Origin: CAZTCJ01 sp964612085
GTDB lineage: Bacteria > Pseudomonadota > Alphaproteobacteria > JAJFIK01
Direction of reading: 5' to 3'
Assembly (NCBI GenBank): GCA_964612085.1
Contig: CAZTCJ010000082.1
Location: 1-16,264 of the forward strand
DNA length: 16,264 nt
In this document: piece after piece, positions 1-8,361 of the stretch
How the letters are laid out: every line of letters begins with the position of its first letter
Position numbering within the stretch: position 1 is the stretch's first letter
Translations under genes and position numbers: made by a program
Notes under the pieces: model-generated
Database searches by the model: none
What the model saw: the letters and a program-made list of their open reading frames with translations, nothing else
Told to the model about the DNA's origin: nothing

Positions 1-662
1 ACGCCCATTTCAAGGGGCCGGTCAACCAGGCGCCGCGCCACGCCAATCCGGGCCAGGAGGGCGAGGAGAAATGGATCTGGCTGCGCCTGAAACTGATCGC
101 CGACGCGGGCCTTGTGGGTCTGCCCAATGCGGGCAAATCGACCTTTCTGTCGGCGGTCAGCCGGGCCAAGCCGAAGATCGCGGATTATCCGTTCACAACG
201 CTTCATCCGGGCCTCGGCGTGGTTGCACAGGATGGCGACAGTTTCGTGCTGGCCGACATTCCCGGCCTGATCGAAGGCGCCCATGAAGGCTCCGGCCTGG
301 GCGACCGCTTCCTGGGCCATGTGGAGCGGTGCCAGGTCCTGCTCCATCTGGTGGACGGTACCCAGGAGGATGTGGCGGCGGCCTACCGCACCATCCGGAC
401 CGAGATCGAGGCTTACGGAAACGGCCTGGAGGCCAAACCGGAACTGGTGGCGCTCAACAAGATCGATGCGCTCGACCCGGAAACACGTACTGAGCGGGCG
501 GCCGCCCTTGCAGCGGCCTGCGGGCGTGCGCCCTTGGAAGTCTCCGGCGTCTCGGGCGAGGGCGTACCGGCGGCCTTACGCGCCATCCGCGCAGTCCTTG
601 CTGAAAAGAAAGCCGGCTCTCACGGGACGGTTGAAGATCCGTCCGAAGACTGGCAACCGTGA
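1..662 (+). CDS. obgE: Obg family GTPase ObgE/CgtA (5' truncated by window edge)
   Basis: Obg is a ribosome-associated GTPase involved in late 50S assembly and stress control. Reading is open from base 3 with no start in the window, so this is the C-terminal part, about 219 residues. The first residues (HFKGPVNQAPRHANPGQEGE) are the end of the glycine-rich Obg fold. The G domain follows with the P-loop GLPNAGKST (bases 117-143), switch region YPFTTLHPGLGV, DIPGLIEGAHEGSGLG (G3) and NKID (G4). The protein ends soon after the G domain at DWQP, so there is no long C-terminal extension. In many alphaproteobacteria proB lies between obgE and nadD; it is absent here. A hairpin follows 9 nt after the stop. 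Identification is secure from the motifs. Confidence 0.97.
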   Translation, partial: AHFKGPVNQAPRHANPGQEGEEKWIWLRLKLIADAGLVGLPNAGKSTFLSAVSRAKPKIADYPFTTLHPGLGVVAQDGDSFVLADIPGLIEGAHEGSGLGDRFLGHVERCQVLLHLVDGTQEDVAAAYRTIRTEIEAYGNGLEAKPELVALNKIDALDPETRTERAAALAAACGRAPLEVSGVSGEGVPAALRAIRAVLAEKKAGSHGTVEDPSEDWQP

Positions 663-670
663 CCTGGGAT

Positions 671-703
671 CGCCGGAACCGGTCTCAAAAACTGGCCCCG
701 GCG
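671..703 (+). terminator. Hairpin after obgE, possible weak terminator
   Basis: CGCCGG (671-676) pairs with CCGGCG (698-703). Inside it CCGGT (679-683) pairs with ACTGG (691-695) with one G-U. A 2x2 internal loop separates the two stems and the terminal loop is 7 nt. It starts 9 nt past the obgE stop. The following bases are only CTTTAAG, so the U tract is poor. It may be a weak terminator or a 3' stabilising structure. Confidence 0.4.
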
Positions 704-970
704 CTTTAAGAAAGGCGTGCATTCTTATCCCCGTTGCTTATCTTAGAAATCTTATGTGCGGGCTTTCGAGCCTGGAACCGTCCCGGCCCCAATCAGGGAT
801 GTGGACATATGGATGCCGGCCGCCTTTTGATGCCGCTGAAACGTAACCGTGGCCGTATCGAGCTTGCTGCCGTCACGCGCCGGGATCGTGCCGTGATGGA
901 TAAACCGACAAGCACAGCCATCAAGACACCCATGATGACAGGCGCGGAGGGCCTTGGATGTGGCGGCGCC
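704..970. other. Gene-poor stretch between obgE and nadD
   Basis: About 300 bases separate the obgE stop from the most likely nadD start. The part around 706-760 is more AT-rich than its surroundings and could hold a nadD promoter, but I found no convincing -35/-10 pair. The nadD frame is open back to 734 (a TTG), yet the upstream residues do not resemble NadD. The long minus-strand frame here lacks any recognisable domain and lies antisense to nadD. I see no proB remnant. Confidence 0.5.
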
Positions 971-1687
971 ATGCCGTCCGAAGACCGCGCCGCCGATGGC
1001 GACTCCGATGGGGCGGACCCGCCCCGCCTGCCGTTCCGGCGCCACATGCCCTTGCTCCTGCCGGGCATGCGGGTGGGCATCCTGGGCGGCTCCTTCAATC
1101 CCGCCCATGACGGTCACCGCCATATCAGTCTGGTCGCCTTGCGCCGTCTCCGGCTCGACAGGGTGATCTGGCTGTTGAGCCCCCAGAACCCGTTGAAGGC
1201 ATCCCATGAGACGGCCGATCTGGCGGACCGCCTGAAACGGGCCCGCGCGGTCGCCCGCCATCCGCGCATCATGGTCTCCGATCTCGAATGCCATCTGGGT
1301 ACGCAGTTTACCGCCGACACCTTGCCCGAAATCCGCAGGCGCATGCCGTTTGTGCATTTCGTCTGGCTGATGGGTGCGGACAATCTGATCCAGCTTCCCC
1401 GCTGGGAACGCTGGACGCGCATTCCCGAGACCATGCCCATGGCCATCATTGACCGGCCGGGCTACGGCTTGAAAGCGCAACTGGGACCGGTCGCGCAGCG
1501 CCATGCCCGCTGGCGCCTGTCGGGCGAGGACGCCCCGGCGCTCGTCACCGCCGCACCGCCCGCCTGGATCTATCTGCACGCCAAGCTGCATCCGCTGTCC
1601 GCCAGCGCGATCCGCAGCCGCGTGCCCCGGGGACTGTCCTGGACGGACATGCCTTCCCATACCTGCGATCACACCGATTCCGCGTAA
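971..1687 (+). CDS. nadD: Nicotinate-nucleotide adenylyltransferase
   Basis: NadD joins ATP and nicotinate mononucleotide to form deamido-NAD in the cytoplasm, the penultimate step of NAD synthesis. The nucleotidyltransferase signature GILGGSFNPAHDGH (residues 36-49 from this start) carries the HxGH-type His pair. WLMGADNL, which contacts the nicotinate nucleotide in the family, and the C-terminal SASAIRSR (ISSTxIR-like) motif are present. The start is uncertain. In-frame ATGs lie at 896, 932, 935, 971 and 1046, none with a good Shine-Dalgarno. I chose 971 because alphaproteobacterial NadD proteins commonly carry some 20-35 residues before the first beta strand. This gives 238 residues; 1046 would give 213, close to the general family length. 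egtB follows 22 nt downstream, suggesting cotranscription. Confidence 0.92.
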   Translation: MPSEDRAADGDSDGADPPRLPFRRHMPLLLPGMRVGILGGSFNPAHDGHRHISLVALRRLRLDRVIWLLSPQNPLKASHETADLADRLKRARAVARHPRIMVSDLECHLGTQFTADTLPEIRRRMPFVHFVWLMGADNLIQLPRWERWTRIPETMPMAIIDRPGYGLKAQLGPVAQRHARWRLSGEDAPALVTAAPPAWIYLHAKLHPLSASAIRSRVPRGLSWTDMPSHTCDHTDSA

Positions 1688-1709
1688 TGCTCAGTAAAGG
1701 GAGTATACC

Positions 1710-3083
<1,374 letters not shown>

Positions 3084-3131
3084 GCACGCTTTGCACCTCA
3101 TCACGATGACGTCTCACCGAAAGGACGAACC

Positions 3132-4139
3132 ATGTCTCATCCCGCGGCGCCGCGCGCGCAAGCCGATCCCAGTGCCTTGGCCTATTTCCACGATCTCGAA
3201 CCGCCGGAAAGCGATTTCCTGAGCGACGTGCTGGAAGGGCTGAGCGCCACGCCGAAACATCTGTCCCCGAAATATTTCTACGACAAGCGGGGCTCGGAGA
3301 TCTTCAACGATATTTGCCGTACGGACGAATACTATGTGACCCGAACCGAGACGGCGTTGCTCAAGACCATCGGGCCTGAATTGCGCGATCTCATCGATCC
3401 GGGTGCCATCGTCATCGAATTCGGCAGCGGATCGAGCTGGAAGATCCGCACCGTGCTCGACGCCCTGGACCGGCCTTCGGAATATCTCGCCCTCGACATT
3501 TCGCGGGATCATCTGATCGAAGCGGCCACGGAAATCGCCCGCGATTATCCGTCCGTCCGCGTCGGCGCCGTCTGCGCGGACTTTTTGCAGCCTTTGTCCC
3601 TGCCCGCGCAAGCGGCCCAATCGGACGGCAGGCGGATCGGCTTTTTGCCCGGCTCAACCATCGGCAATCTGCTCCCTGAGGATGCGGCAACTTTTCTGGC
3701 GGGCGCCAGGACGCTTCTCGAACCCCACGGCGCGCTCCTGATCGGCGTTGATCTGATCAAGGACAAACGGATTCTCGATGCCGCCTATAACGACGCGGAA
3801 GGCCATACGGCGGCCTTCAATCTCAACCTGCTCCATCGCATGCGCCGGGAACTGGGCGCGGACCTGACGCCGGGCGCATTCGAGCATTACGCCTATTTCA
3901 ACGAGGACAAGGCGCGGGTGGAAATGCATCTGCGGGCCAAGGAGGATCTCGCCATTCACATCGCCGAGCACCGGTTTCCCATGCAGGCGGGCGAGACCAT
4001 CCACACGGAGAACTCGCACAAATACGCCATTCCGCAATTCCAGGCGCTGGCGGAACGGGCCGGTTTCACGCCGCGCCATGTGTGGACGGATCAGGACGGC
4101 TTATTCAGCGTGCATCTGCTCGACGCGGCTTCCGGATAA
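3132..4139 (+). CDS. egtD: L-histidine N-alpha-methyltransferase EgtD
   Basis: EgtD trimethylates the alpha-amino group of histidine with three S-adenosylmethionines to give hercynine, the EgtB substrate. The 335-residue length is normal. Family motifs are PKYFYDKRGSEIF, EYYVTRTE, the SAM loop EFGSGSSWKIRT (residues 95-106), FLPGSTIGNL and the C-terminal HTENSHKY, which corresponds to the histidine-binding Glu/Ser region of characterised EgtD. The start is supported by AAAGGA ending 6 nt before the ATG. With egtB just upstream on the same strand it forms the minimal ergothioneine pair. A strong intrinsic terminator-like hairpin 80 nt after the stop probably ends the nadD-egtB-egtD transcript. 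Function is inferred from family; no oddity is seen in the protein. Confidence 0.97.
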   Translation: MSHPAAPRAQADPSALAYFHDLEPPESDFLSDVLEGLSATPKHLSPKYFYDKRGSEIFNDICRTDEYYVTRTETALLKTIGPELRDLIDPGAIVIEFGSGSSWKIRTVLDALDRPSEYLALDISRDHLIEAATEIARDYPSVRVGAVCADFLQPLSLPAQAAQSDGRRIGFLPGSTIGNLLPEDAATFLAGARTLLEPHGALLIGVDLIKDKRILDAAYNDAEGHTAAFNLNLLHRMRRELGADLTPGAFEHYAYFNEDKARVEMHLRAKEDLAIHIAEHRFPMQAGETIHTENSHKYAIPQFQALAERAGFTPRHVWTDQDGLFSVHLLDAASG

Positions 4140-4176
4140 GGGGCACTGAACAAATCGTCAGAGTGAGGGCGCAGCA

Positions 4177-4195
4177 CGGCGTTTTCGAATCGCCG
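4177..4195 (+). other. Small hairpin in the egtD-rsfS spacer
   Basis: CGGCG (4177-4181) pairs with CGCCG (4191-4195) around an AT-rich loop. An AT-rich patch with a possible extended -10 (TGTGCTATTAAT, 4200-4211) follows, but no good -35 is visible. Its role is unknown; it could belong to the egtD 3' end or to a promoter region for rsfS. Confidence 0.25.
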
Positions 4196-4218
4196 CAAAT
4201 GTGCTATTAATAAAAGAT

Positions 4219-4248
4219 CCGAAGACTGTGTCGGTCTTCGGTCTTTTT
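4219..4248 (+). terminator. Strong rho-independent terminator-like hairpin between egtD and rsfS
   Basis: CCGAAGAC (4219-4226) pairs perfectly with GTCTTCGG (4234-4241) across a 7-nt loop, followed by TCTTTTT. The A-rich run before the stem (4212-4217) makes it potentially bidirectional. The T tract ends only 11 nt before the rsfS Shine-Dalgarno, leaving no room for a promoter between them. It is therefore either a terminator with readthrough or an attenuator within the rsfS leader. Confidence 0.85.
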
Positions 4249-4259
4249 GGCGCAGTGTT

Positions 4260-4275
4260 GAGGAGCTGAACGCTG
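4260..4275 (+). promoter_or_regulatory. Shine-Dalgarno GAGGAG and CTG start of rsfS
   Basis: GAGGAG (4260-4265) is followed after 7 nt by CTG (4273-4275). The in-frame stop at 4267 overlaps this spacing, so no earlier start in this frame is possible. This site decides the rsfS start because no standard start codon precedes the conserved domain. Confidence 0.6.
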
Positions 4276-4695
4276 AGTTTAGGAACGGCAGGTCCCGCCC
4301 CTCGCGGCGGCGATGCTTTCCCGGCAGTCCAGGAAGAGGCTCTTCCGGGCGGGGATCTCACAACGCTTATTCTCACCTCTCTCGAAGACGACAAGGCCCA
4401 GGACGTGGTCTCGATCGACCTGCAGGGCAAAACCACCGTGGCGGATGCCATGGTGATTGCCAGTGGCCGGTCCCATCGGCATGTCTCGGCCATGTGCGAT
4501 CATCTGGCCCGGCGGCTGAAGGAAGCCGGGCTCGGATCGGTCCGCATCGAAGGGCTGCCCCATTGCGACTGGGTGTTGATCGACGCCGGGGACGTGGTGG
4601 TGCATCTGTTCCGGCCGGAAGTGCGCACTTTCTACAATCTGGAAAAGATGTGGAGCGTGGACACGGACGGCGAGACGGAGCAGGCCGCGAATTAG
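4273..4695 (+). CDS. rsfS: Ribosomal silencing factor RsfS, apparent CTG start
   Basis: RsfS binds uL14 on the 50S subunit and blocks 30S joining when translation must be lowered. Conserved blocks are LEDDKAQDVVSIDLQGKTT, ADAMVIASGRS, VRIEGLPHCDWVLIDAGD and VVHLFRPEVRTFYNLEKMW. The frame is open only back to a TGA at 4267-4269, and between that stop and the GTG at 4405 there is no ATG, GTG or TTG. Starting at 4405 would remove the conserved N-terminal helix and beta strand and has no Shine-Dalgarno. A CTG at 4273 sits 7 nt after GAGGAG (4260-4265), giving 140 residues, normal for alphaproteobacteria. An ATT at 4369 is a weaker alternative. rlmH follows after 42 nt. Product is secure; the start is inferred. 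Confidence 0.9.
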   Translation: MSLGTAGPAPRGGDAFPAVQEEALPGGDLTTLILTSLEDDKAQDVVSIDLQGKTTVADAMVIASGRSHRHVSAMCDHLARRLKEAGLGSVRIEGLPHCDWVLIDAGDVVVHLFRPEVRTFYNLEKMWSVDTDGETEQAAN

Positions 4696-4737
4696 GGTCT
4701 GAGCCCTACTCGCCGTGCCGATTGAGGGTGTGAAGCG

Positions 4738-5220
4738 ATGCGCATGGTGATCGCCGCGGTTGGCAAAGCGCGGCGCACCCCCGAGCAGTCTTTGGTCGAG
4801 ACCTACCGCGCCCGTTTTGACGGCCTTGGCAAGGGGCTGGGCCTGAAACCTCTTGATCTGATTGAAATCGACGACCGGCGCGCGGGCAGCGTGGCCGAGG
4901 CCAAGGCGCGCGAAGGCGAGAAGCTGCTCGCCGCCGTACCCGACGGCGCCGTGATCGTGGCGCTCGACGAGACTGGCGATCAGCTCTCTTCCGCAGACCT
5001 GGCGCAGGATCTCGGCCGCTGGCGCGACAGCGGCGCGCCGGCAGTGGCGTTTCTGATCGGCGGCGCGGACGGTCTCAGCCCCGATTGCCTCAAGGCGGCG
5101 CGGCGCACCCTGTCGTTCGGACGGGCCACCTGGCCCCATATGCTGGTGCGCGCCATGCTGGCCGAACAGCTTTACCGGGCCGCGACAATCCTCGCCGGCC
5201 ACCCCTATCACCGGGCTTAG
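4738..5220 (+). CDS. rlmH: 23S rRNA (pseudouridine1915-N3)-methyltransferase RlmH
   Basis: RlmH is a small SPOUT-class enzyme that methylates pseudouridine 1915 in helix 69 of 23S rRNA, acting on assembled 70S ribosomes. The 160-residue length matches the family (about 155). Signatures are the LDETGDQLSS strand-loop (76-85), the SAM-binding knot IGGADGL (107-113), TWPHMLVRAMLAEQLYRA (131-148) and the C-terminal GHPYHRA. The E. coli protein ends in YHRE; here the last residue is Ala. The ATG at 4738 follows GTGAAGCG, a weak Shine-Dalgarno, and a second ATG occurs two codons later. Pairing with rsfS is standard and links both to the large subunit. Confidence 0.96.
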   Translation: MRMVIAAVGKARRTPEQSLVETYRARFDGLGKGLGLKPLDLIEIDDRRAGSVAEAKAREGEKLLAAVPDGAVIVALDETGDQLSSADLAQDLGRWRDSGAPAVAFLIGGADGLSPDCLKAARRTLSFGRATWPHMLVRAMLAEQLYRAATILAGHPYHRA

Positions 5221-5244
5221 GCTTCAGACCGGATCTGCTATAAA
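5217..5244 (+). promoter_or_regulatory. Possible extended -10 promoter upstream of gpmI
   Basis: TGCTATAAAA (5236-5245) resembles an extended -10 element and lies just past the rlmH stop in an AT-rich patch, about 95 nt before the gpmI ATG. The -35 region (around 5217) matches consensus poorly. It is plausible as an internal gpmI promoter but only by sequence resemblance. Confidence 0.35.
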
Positions 5245-5336
5245 AATCTTCATACACACACGGCCTGATTCTTGCGGTTAACCATGCGGAGTGACGGTCG
5301 GTGACAGGATCCTGCTGACCTTCGAATGGGGCTTCC

Positions 5337-6929
5337 ATGACCAGCTCAAACAGTTTGCGGTTTCAGGCGCGGCCGACGGTTCTGTGCATCCTCGACGGTT
5401 GGGGCTGGAACGAGGACCGTGAGAACAACGCCGTGGCCCAGGCCCACACGCCCGCCTTCGATCATCTGCTCGCCACCTGTCCCATGTCGTTTTTGAAGAC
5501 CTCGGGCGCGGATGTGGGCCTGCCGGACGGCCAGATGGGCAACTCGGAAGTGGGCCATATGAATATCGGCGCCGGGCGCATCGTGCTTCAGGACCTGCCG
5601 CGCATCGACCGGGCCATCGAGGACGGCTCGCTTGTGCGCAATCCGGTGCTGACCGAGGCCATCGCCAAGCTGAAGGACACAGGCGGCACGGCCCATGTGA
5701 TCGGCCTGTTGAGCCCTGGCGGCGTCCATTCCCACCAGCGGCACATGGCCGCCATCGCCCATGCCATCGCCGATGCGGGCGTGGAGGTGAAAATCCATGG
5801 CTTCCTGGACGGCCGCGATACTCCGCCGCGCAGCGCCGACGGTTTTGTCTCGGAGTTCGTCGCCAGCCTGAACGGCCATCCGAAGATCGCCATCGCCAGC
5901 TTGTGCGGGCGCTATTACGCCATGGACCGGGACAAGCGCTGGGAGCGCACGCAACTGGCATACGACGCCATGGTGGACGGCCGGGCCGAGACCCGCGCCG
6001 ACAGTCCCCAGGACGCCATCCGCGCCTCATACGATGCCGATACGGGCGATGAATTCGTCCGTCCCGCCAGTATCGGCGACTATCAGGGCATGGCCGACGG
6101 CGATGCGGTGATCGCGATCAATTTCCGCGCCGACCGCATGCGTCAGATCATGACTGCCCTGCTCGATCCCCATTTCGACGGGTTCGATCGCAACCGGATC
6201 ATCCGCTTTTCGGCCCAAGCGGGCATGACGGAATATTCAGCCGCCTTGAATGCGCTGATGCCGGCGCTGTTTCCGCCCGAGGACATCACGAAGACGATCG
6301 GCGAGGTGACGGCGGCCCATGGGCTCAAGCAATTGCGCCTGGCCGAGACCGAGAAATACGCCCATGTCACCTATTTCCTAAACGGCGGCCTGGAAGACGT
6401 TTATGAAGGCGAAGACCGGGTCATGGTCCAAAGCCCCAAAGTGGCGACCTACGATCTGAAACCGGAAATGTCCGCGGCGGAGGTTACCGCCGAGCTGGTC
6501 AACGCCATCCGCAGCCGGACATACGATCTCATCGTTGTGAATTACGCGAATCCCGACATGGTAGGCCATACGGGTATTCTGGAGGCGGTGATCAAGGCGG
6601 TGGAGGCCGTGGATCAGGGACTCGGTCAGGTTGTCGAGGCCGTGCGCGAGGTGGGCGGCGTCATGTTCGTCACCGCCGATCACGGTAATGCCGAAATGTT
6701 GTGGGATCCGGTAACGAATGGACCTCATACGGCGCATACGAAATTTGTCGTGCCGGCCTTTTTGGTGAACACGGAGGTTCTGGACGCGCCGGTGAGCCTG
6801 GCGGACGGACGGCTCGCGGATATCGCGCCGACCCTGCTCGCTCTCATGGGCATCGATCAGCCTGCGGAAATGACGGGGCAGTCGCTGCTGCGGCGGGCGG
6901 ATCAGGACACGGCGCGCGAGAGCGCTTGA
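5337..6929 (+). CDS. gpmI: 2,3-bisphosphoglycerate-independent phosphoglycerate mutase
   Basis: GpmI interconverts 3- and 2-phosphoglycerate in glycolysis and gluconeogenesis using two Mn ions and a phosphoserine intermediate. At 530 residues it is close to the usual 510-515. Visible elements are ILDGWGWN with metal-ligand Asp20, nucleophile Ser70 in GQMGNSEVGHMNIGAGR, GGVHSHQ (128-134), GRDTPPRSA, RYYAMDRDKRWER (192-204), NFRADRMRQ, the metal site NPDMVGHTG (405-413), TADHGN (446-451) and GPHTAHT (462-468). It is complete with no missing catalytic residue. The Shine-Dalgarno is poor (GGGG, ending 6 nt before the ATG). The EnvC-like gene starts 10 nt after its stop, suggesting one transcript. 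Confidence 0.98.
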   Translation: MTSSNSLRFQARPTVLCILDGWGWNEDRENNAVAQAHTPAFDHLLATCPMSFLKTSGADVGLPDGQMGNSEVGHMNIGAGRIVLQDLPRIDRAIEDGSLVRNPVLTEAIAKLKDTGGTAHVIGLLSPGGVHSHQRHMAAIAHAIADAGVEVKIHGFLDGRDTPPRSADGFVSEFVASLNGHPKIAIASLCGRYYAMDRDKRWERTQLAYDAMVDGRAETRADSPQDAIRASYDADTGDEFVRPASIGDYQGMADGDAVIAINFRADRMRQIMTALLDPHFDGFDRNRIIRFSAQAGMTEYSAALNALMPALFPPEDITKTIGEVTAAHGLKQLRLAETEKYAHVTYFLNGGLEDVYEGEDRVMVQSPKVATYDLKPEMSAAEVTAELVNAIRSRTYDLIVVNYANPDMVGHTGILEAVIKAVEAVDQGLGQVVEAVREVGGVMFVTADHGNAEMLWDPVTNGPHTAHTKFVVPAFLVNTEVLDAPVSLADGRLADIAPTLLALMGIDQPAEMTGQSLLRRADQDTARESA

Positions 6930-6939
6930 AACGGGCGGA

Positions 6940-8238
6940 ATGGCAATGGCGGTTCGGGTGAAAAGCAGGAAAGGGATCGCGGCGTGCCTCAGCGCGGCCC
7001 TTGCGCTTGCGCCCTTGGATCCGGCTGGCCTGGCGGCCGCCGTCGAGGAAGACGGCAGCACCATCTCCAACGACCGCCTGGAGCAACTGGAACAGGAACT
7101 CAACGAAAGCCGTTCGCGGCTTGAGGAACGCCAGGCCCAGGCCGAGGAACTGGCCAGCGAAATGGCCCGCTTGCGCGAACGCTCGGTCACGGCGGCTTTG
7201 GAAGTGCAAAAGCGCGAGGCCCGGCTGACCCGCATCGAAGACCGCCTCGAAGACCTGCTTGAGGAGGAAAACCTCCTGGTGGACCGGCTGAAAGACCGCC
7301 AGCAGGCGCTTGTGTCCGTGGTGGCGGCCTTGCAGGCCATGGAACGCAACAAGCCTCCGGCCCTGCTGGTGCGGCCCGACGATGCGGTGAACGCCGCCCG
7401 CAGCGCCATGCTGCTGGGCTCCGTGGTGCCCGATATTCACGGCCAGGCCGAAGCCCTGGGCCAGGAATTGGAGGCGCTGACCACCCTGCGGGCCGATATC
7501 GAAGACCAGCGCGACGATTTGCGCGACGCGGCCGAAGCCCTGCTTAAGGAACAGCAGCAACTGGCTACCCTGCTTCTGGACAAGGAACGGCTGCAAAAGG
7601 CCACCCAGGTGGCCGCCGCCATCGAGGCGGCCCGGGTCGCCCGGGTTGCGGCCGAAGCGCGGGACCTGCGCAGCTTGGTGGAACAGCTCGAGCGGCGCGG
7701 CGCGGCGGTTCAGCCTCGCCTGAAACCGTCCGAAGGCCAGGGCGAGCTTGAACCGGTGACCGCCGCACCGGCCGACCCGATCCGCATGGCGGAGGTCAAA
7801 GGCCGCCTGCGGGCGCCTGTGGCGGGCCGCATCACCGAGCAGTTCGGCGTCTCCGACGAGGCCGGCAACCCGTCGGAAGGCCTGACGTTCCGCACCAGGC
7901 CCGGCGCCCAAGTCGTGGCGCCTTTCGATAGCAAGATCATGTTCGCCCAGCCCTACCGCAATTACGGACATGTGTTGATCCTCGCCGCGGCGGACGGATA
8001 TCACTTTGTCTTAACGGGCATGGCCCACATCTATGGGGAAGAAGGCCAGCATCTGCTGGCGGGCGAGCCGGTCGGATCCATGGGATTGGGCGGCGCCGTC
8101 ACCCAGGACGTGGCCTTGAGTGAAAATATGGGCGGGACAGACGCCGAACCGACCCTATATTTCGAACTCCGGCGCAACGGCACGCCAGAAGATCCTTTGC
8201 CCTGGCTTGCGGGCTGGACACGGCCGGTCAGCGGCTGA
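6940..8238 (+). CDS. EnvC-like murein hydrolase activator (coiled coil plus degenerate LytM/M23 domain)
   Basis: This 432-residue protein has an N-terminal export signal (basic RVKSRK, then a hydrophobic stretch to about residue 34), two long coiled-coil regions (about 45-135 and 168-255) rich in Glu, Arg and Gln, and a C-terminal LytM/peptidase M23 domain (about 289-424). The M23 zinc site is lost: the HxGxD position reads SEGLT (312-316) and the HxH position reads TLY (405-407). That is typical of EnvC-type proteins, which activate amidases at the septum rather than cut peptidoglycan. The start is at the ATG 10 nt after gpmI; a second ATG two codons on is possible. Its place before ctpA is common in alphaproteobacteria. 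The amidase partner is not in the window. Confidence 0.9.
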   Translation: MAMAVRVKSRKGIAACLSAALALAPLDPAGLAAAVEEDGSTISNDRLEQLEQELNESRSRLEERQAQAEELASEMARLRERSVTAALEVQKREARLTRIEDRLEDLLEEENLLVDRLKDRQQALVSVVAALQAMERNKPPALLVRPDDAVNAARSAMLLGSVVPDIHGQAEALGQELEALTTLRADIEDQRDDLRDAAEALLKEQQQLATLLLDKERLQKATQVAAAIEAARVARVAAEARDLRSLVEQLERRGAAVQPRLKPSEGQGELEPVTAAPADPIRMAEVKGRLRAPVAGRITEQFGVSDEAGNPSEGLTFRTRPGAQVVAPFDSKIMFAQPYRNYGHVLILAAADGYHFVLTGMAHIYGEEGQHLLAGEPVGSMGLGGAVTQDVALSENMGGTDAEPTLYFELRRNGTPEDPLPWLAGWTRPVSG

Positions 8239-8361
8239 GGCCGATGTCTGGCAAAAAGAGATGAAGAGACTTGCCCGGCGCGGACGCGTGCCGGATCATA
8301 AGCGAAGGCCTGTGGACAGCGGTCCGAACGGGACAGGTCGCCAACGGAAGGTAGTCGGTTC

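Noticed and set aside
734..970. Longer NadD starting at TTG 734
   Set aside because: The extra residues do not resemble NadD, there is no Shine-Dalgarno, and the result would be about 100 residues longer than the family.
4279..5211. Minus-strand open frame (310 aa) opposite rsfS and rlmH
   Set aside because: It is antisense to two conserved genes and has no motif.
6844..8004. Minus-strand open frames (386 aa here and 343 aa at 6378-7409)
   Set aside because: They overlap each other and lie antisense to gpmI and the EnvC-like gene; the His/Gln/Gly-rich composition is typical of frame shadows.
6940..8238. Active M23 metallopeptidase
   Set aside because: All zinc-binding and catalytic positions of the M23 site are substituted, so an activator role is favoured.
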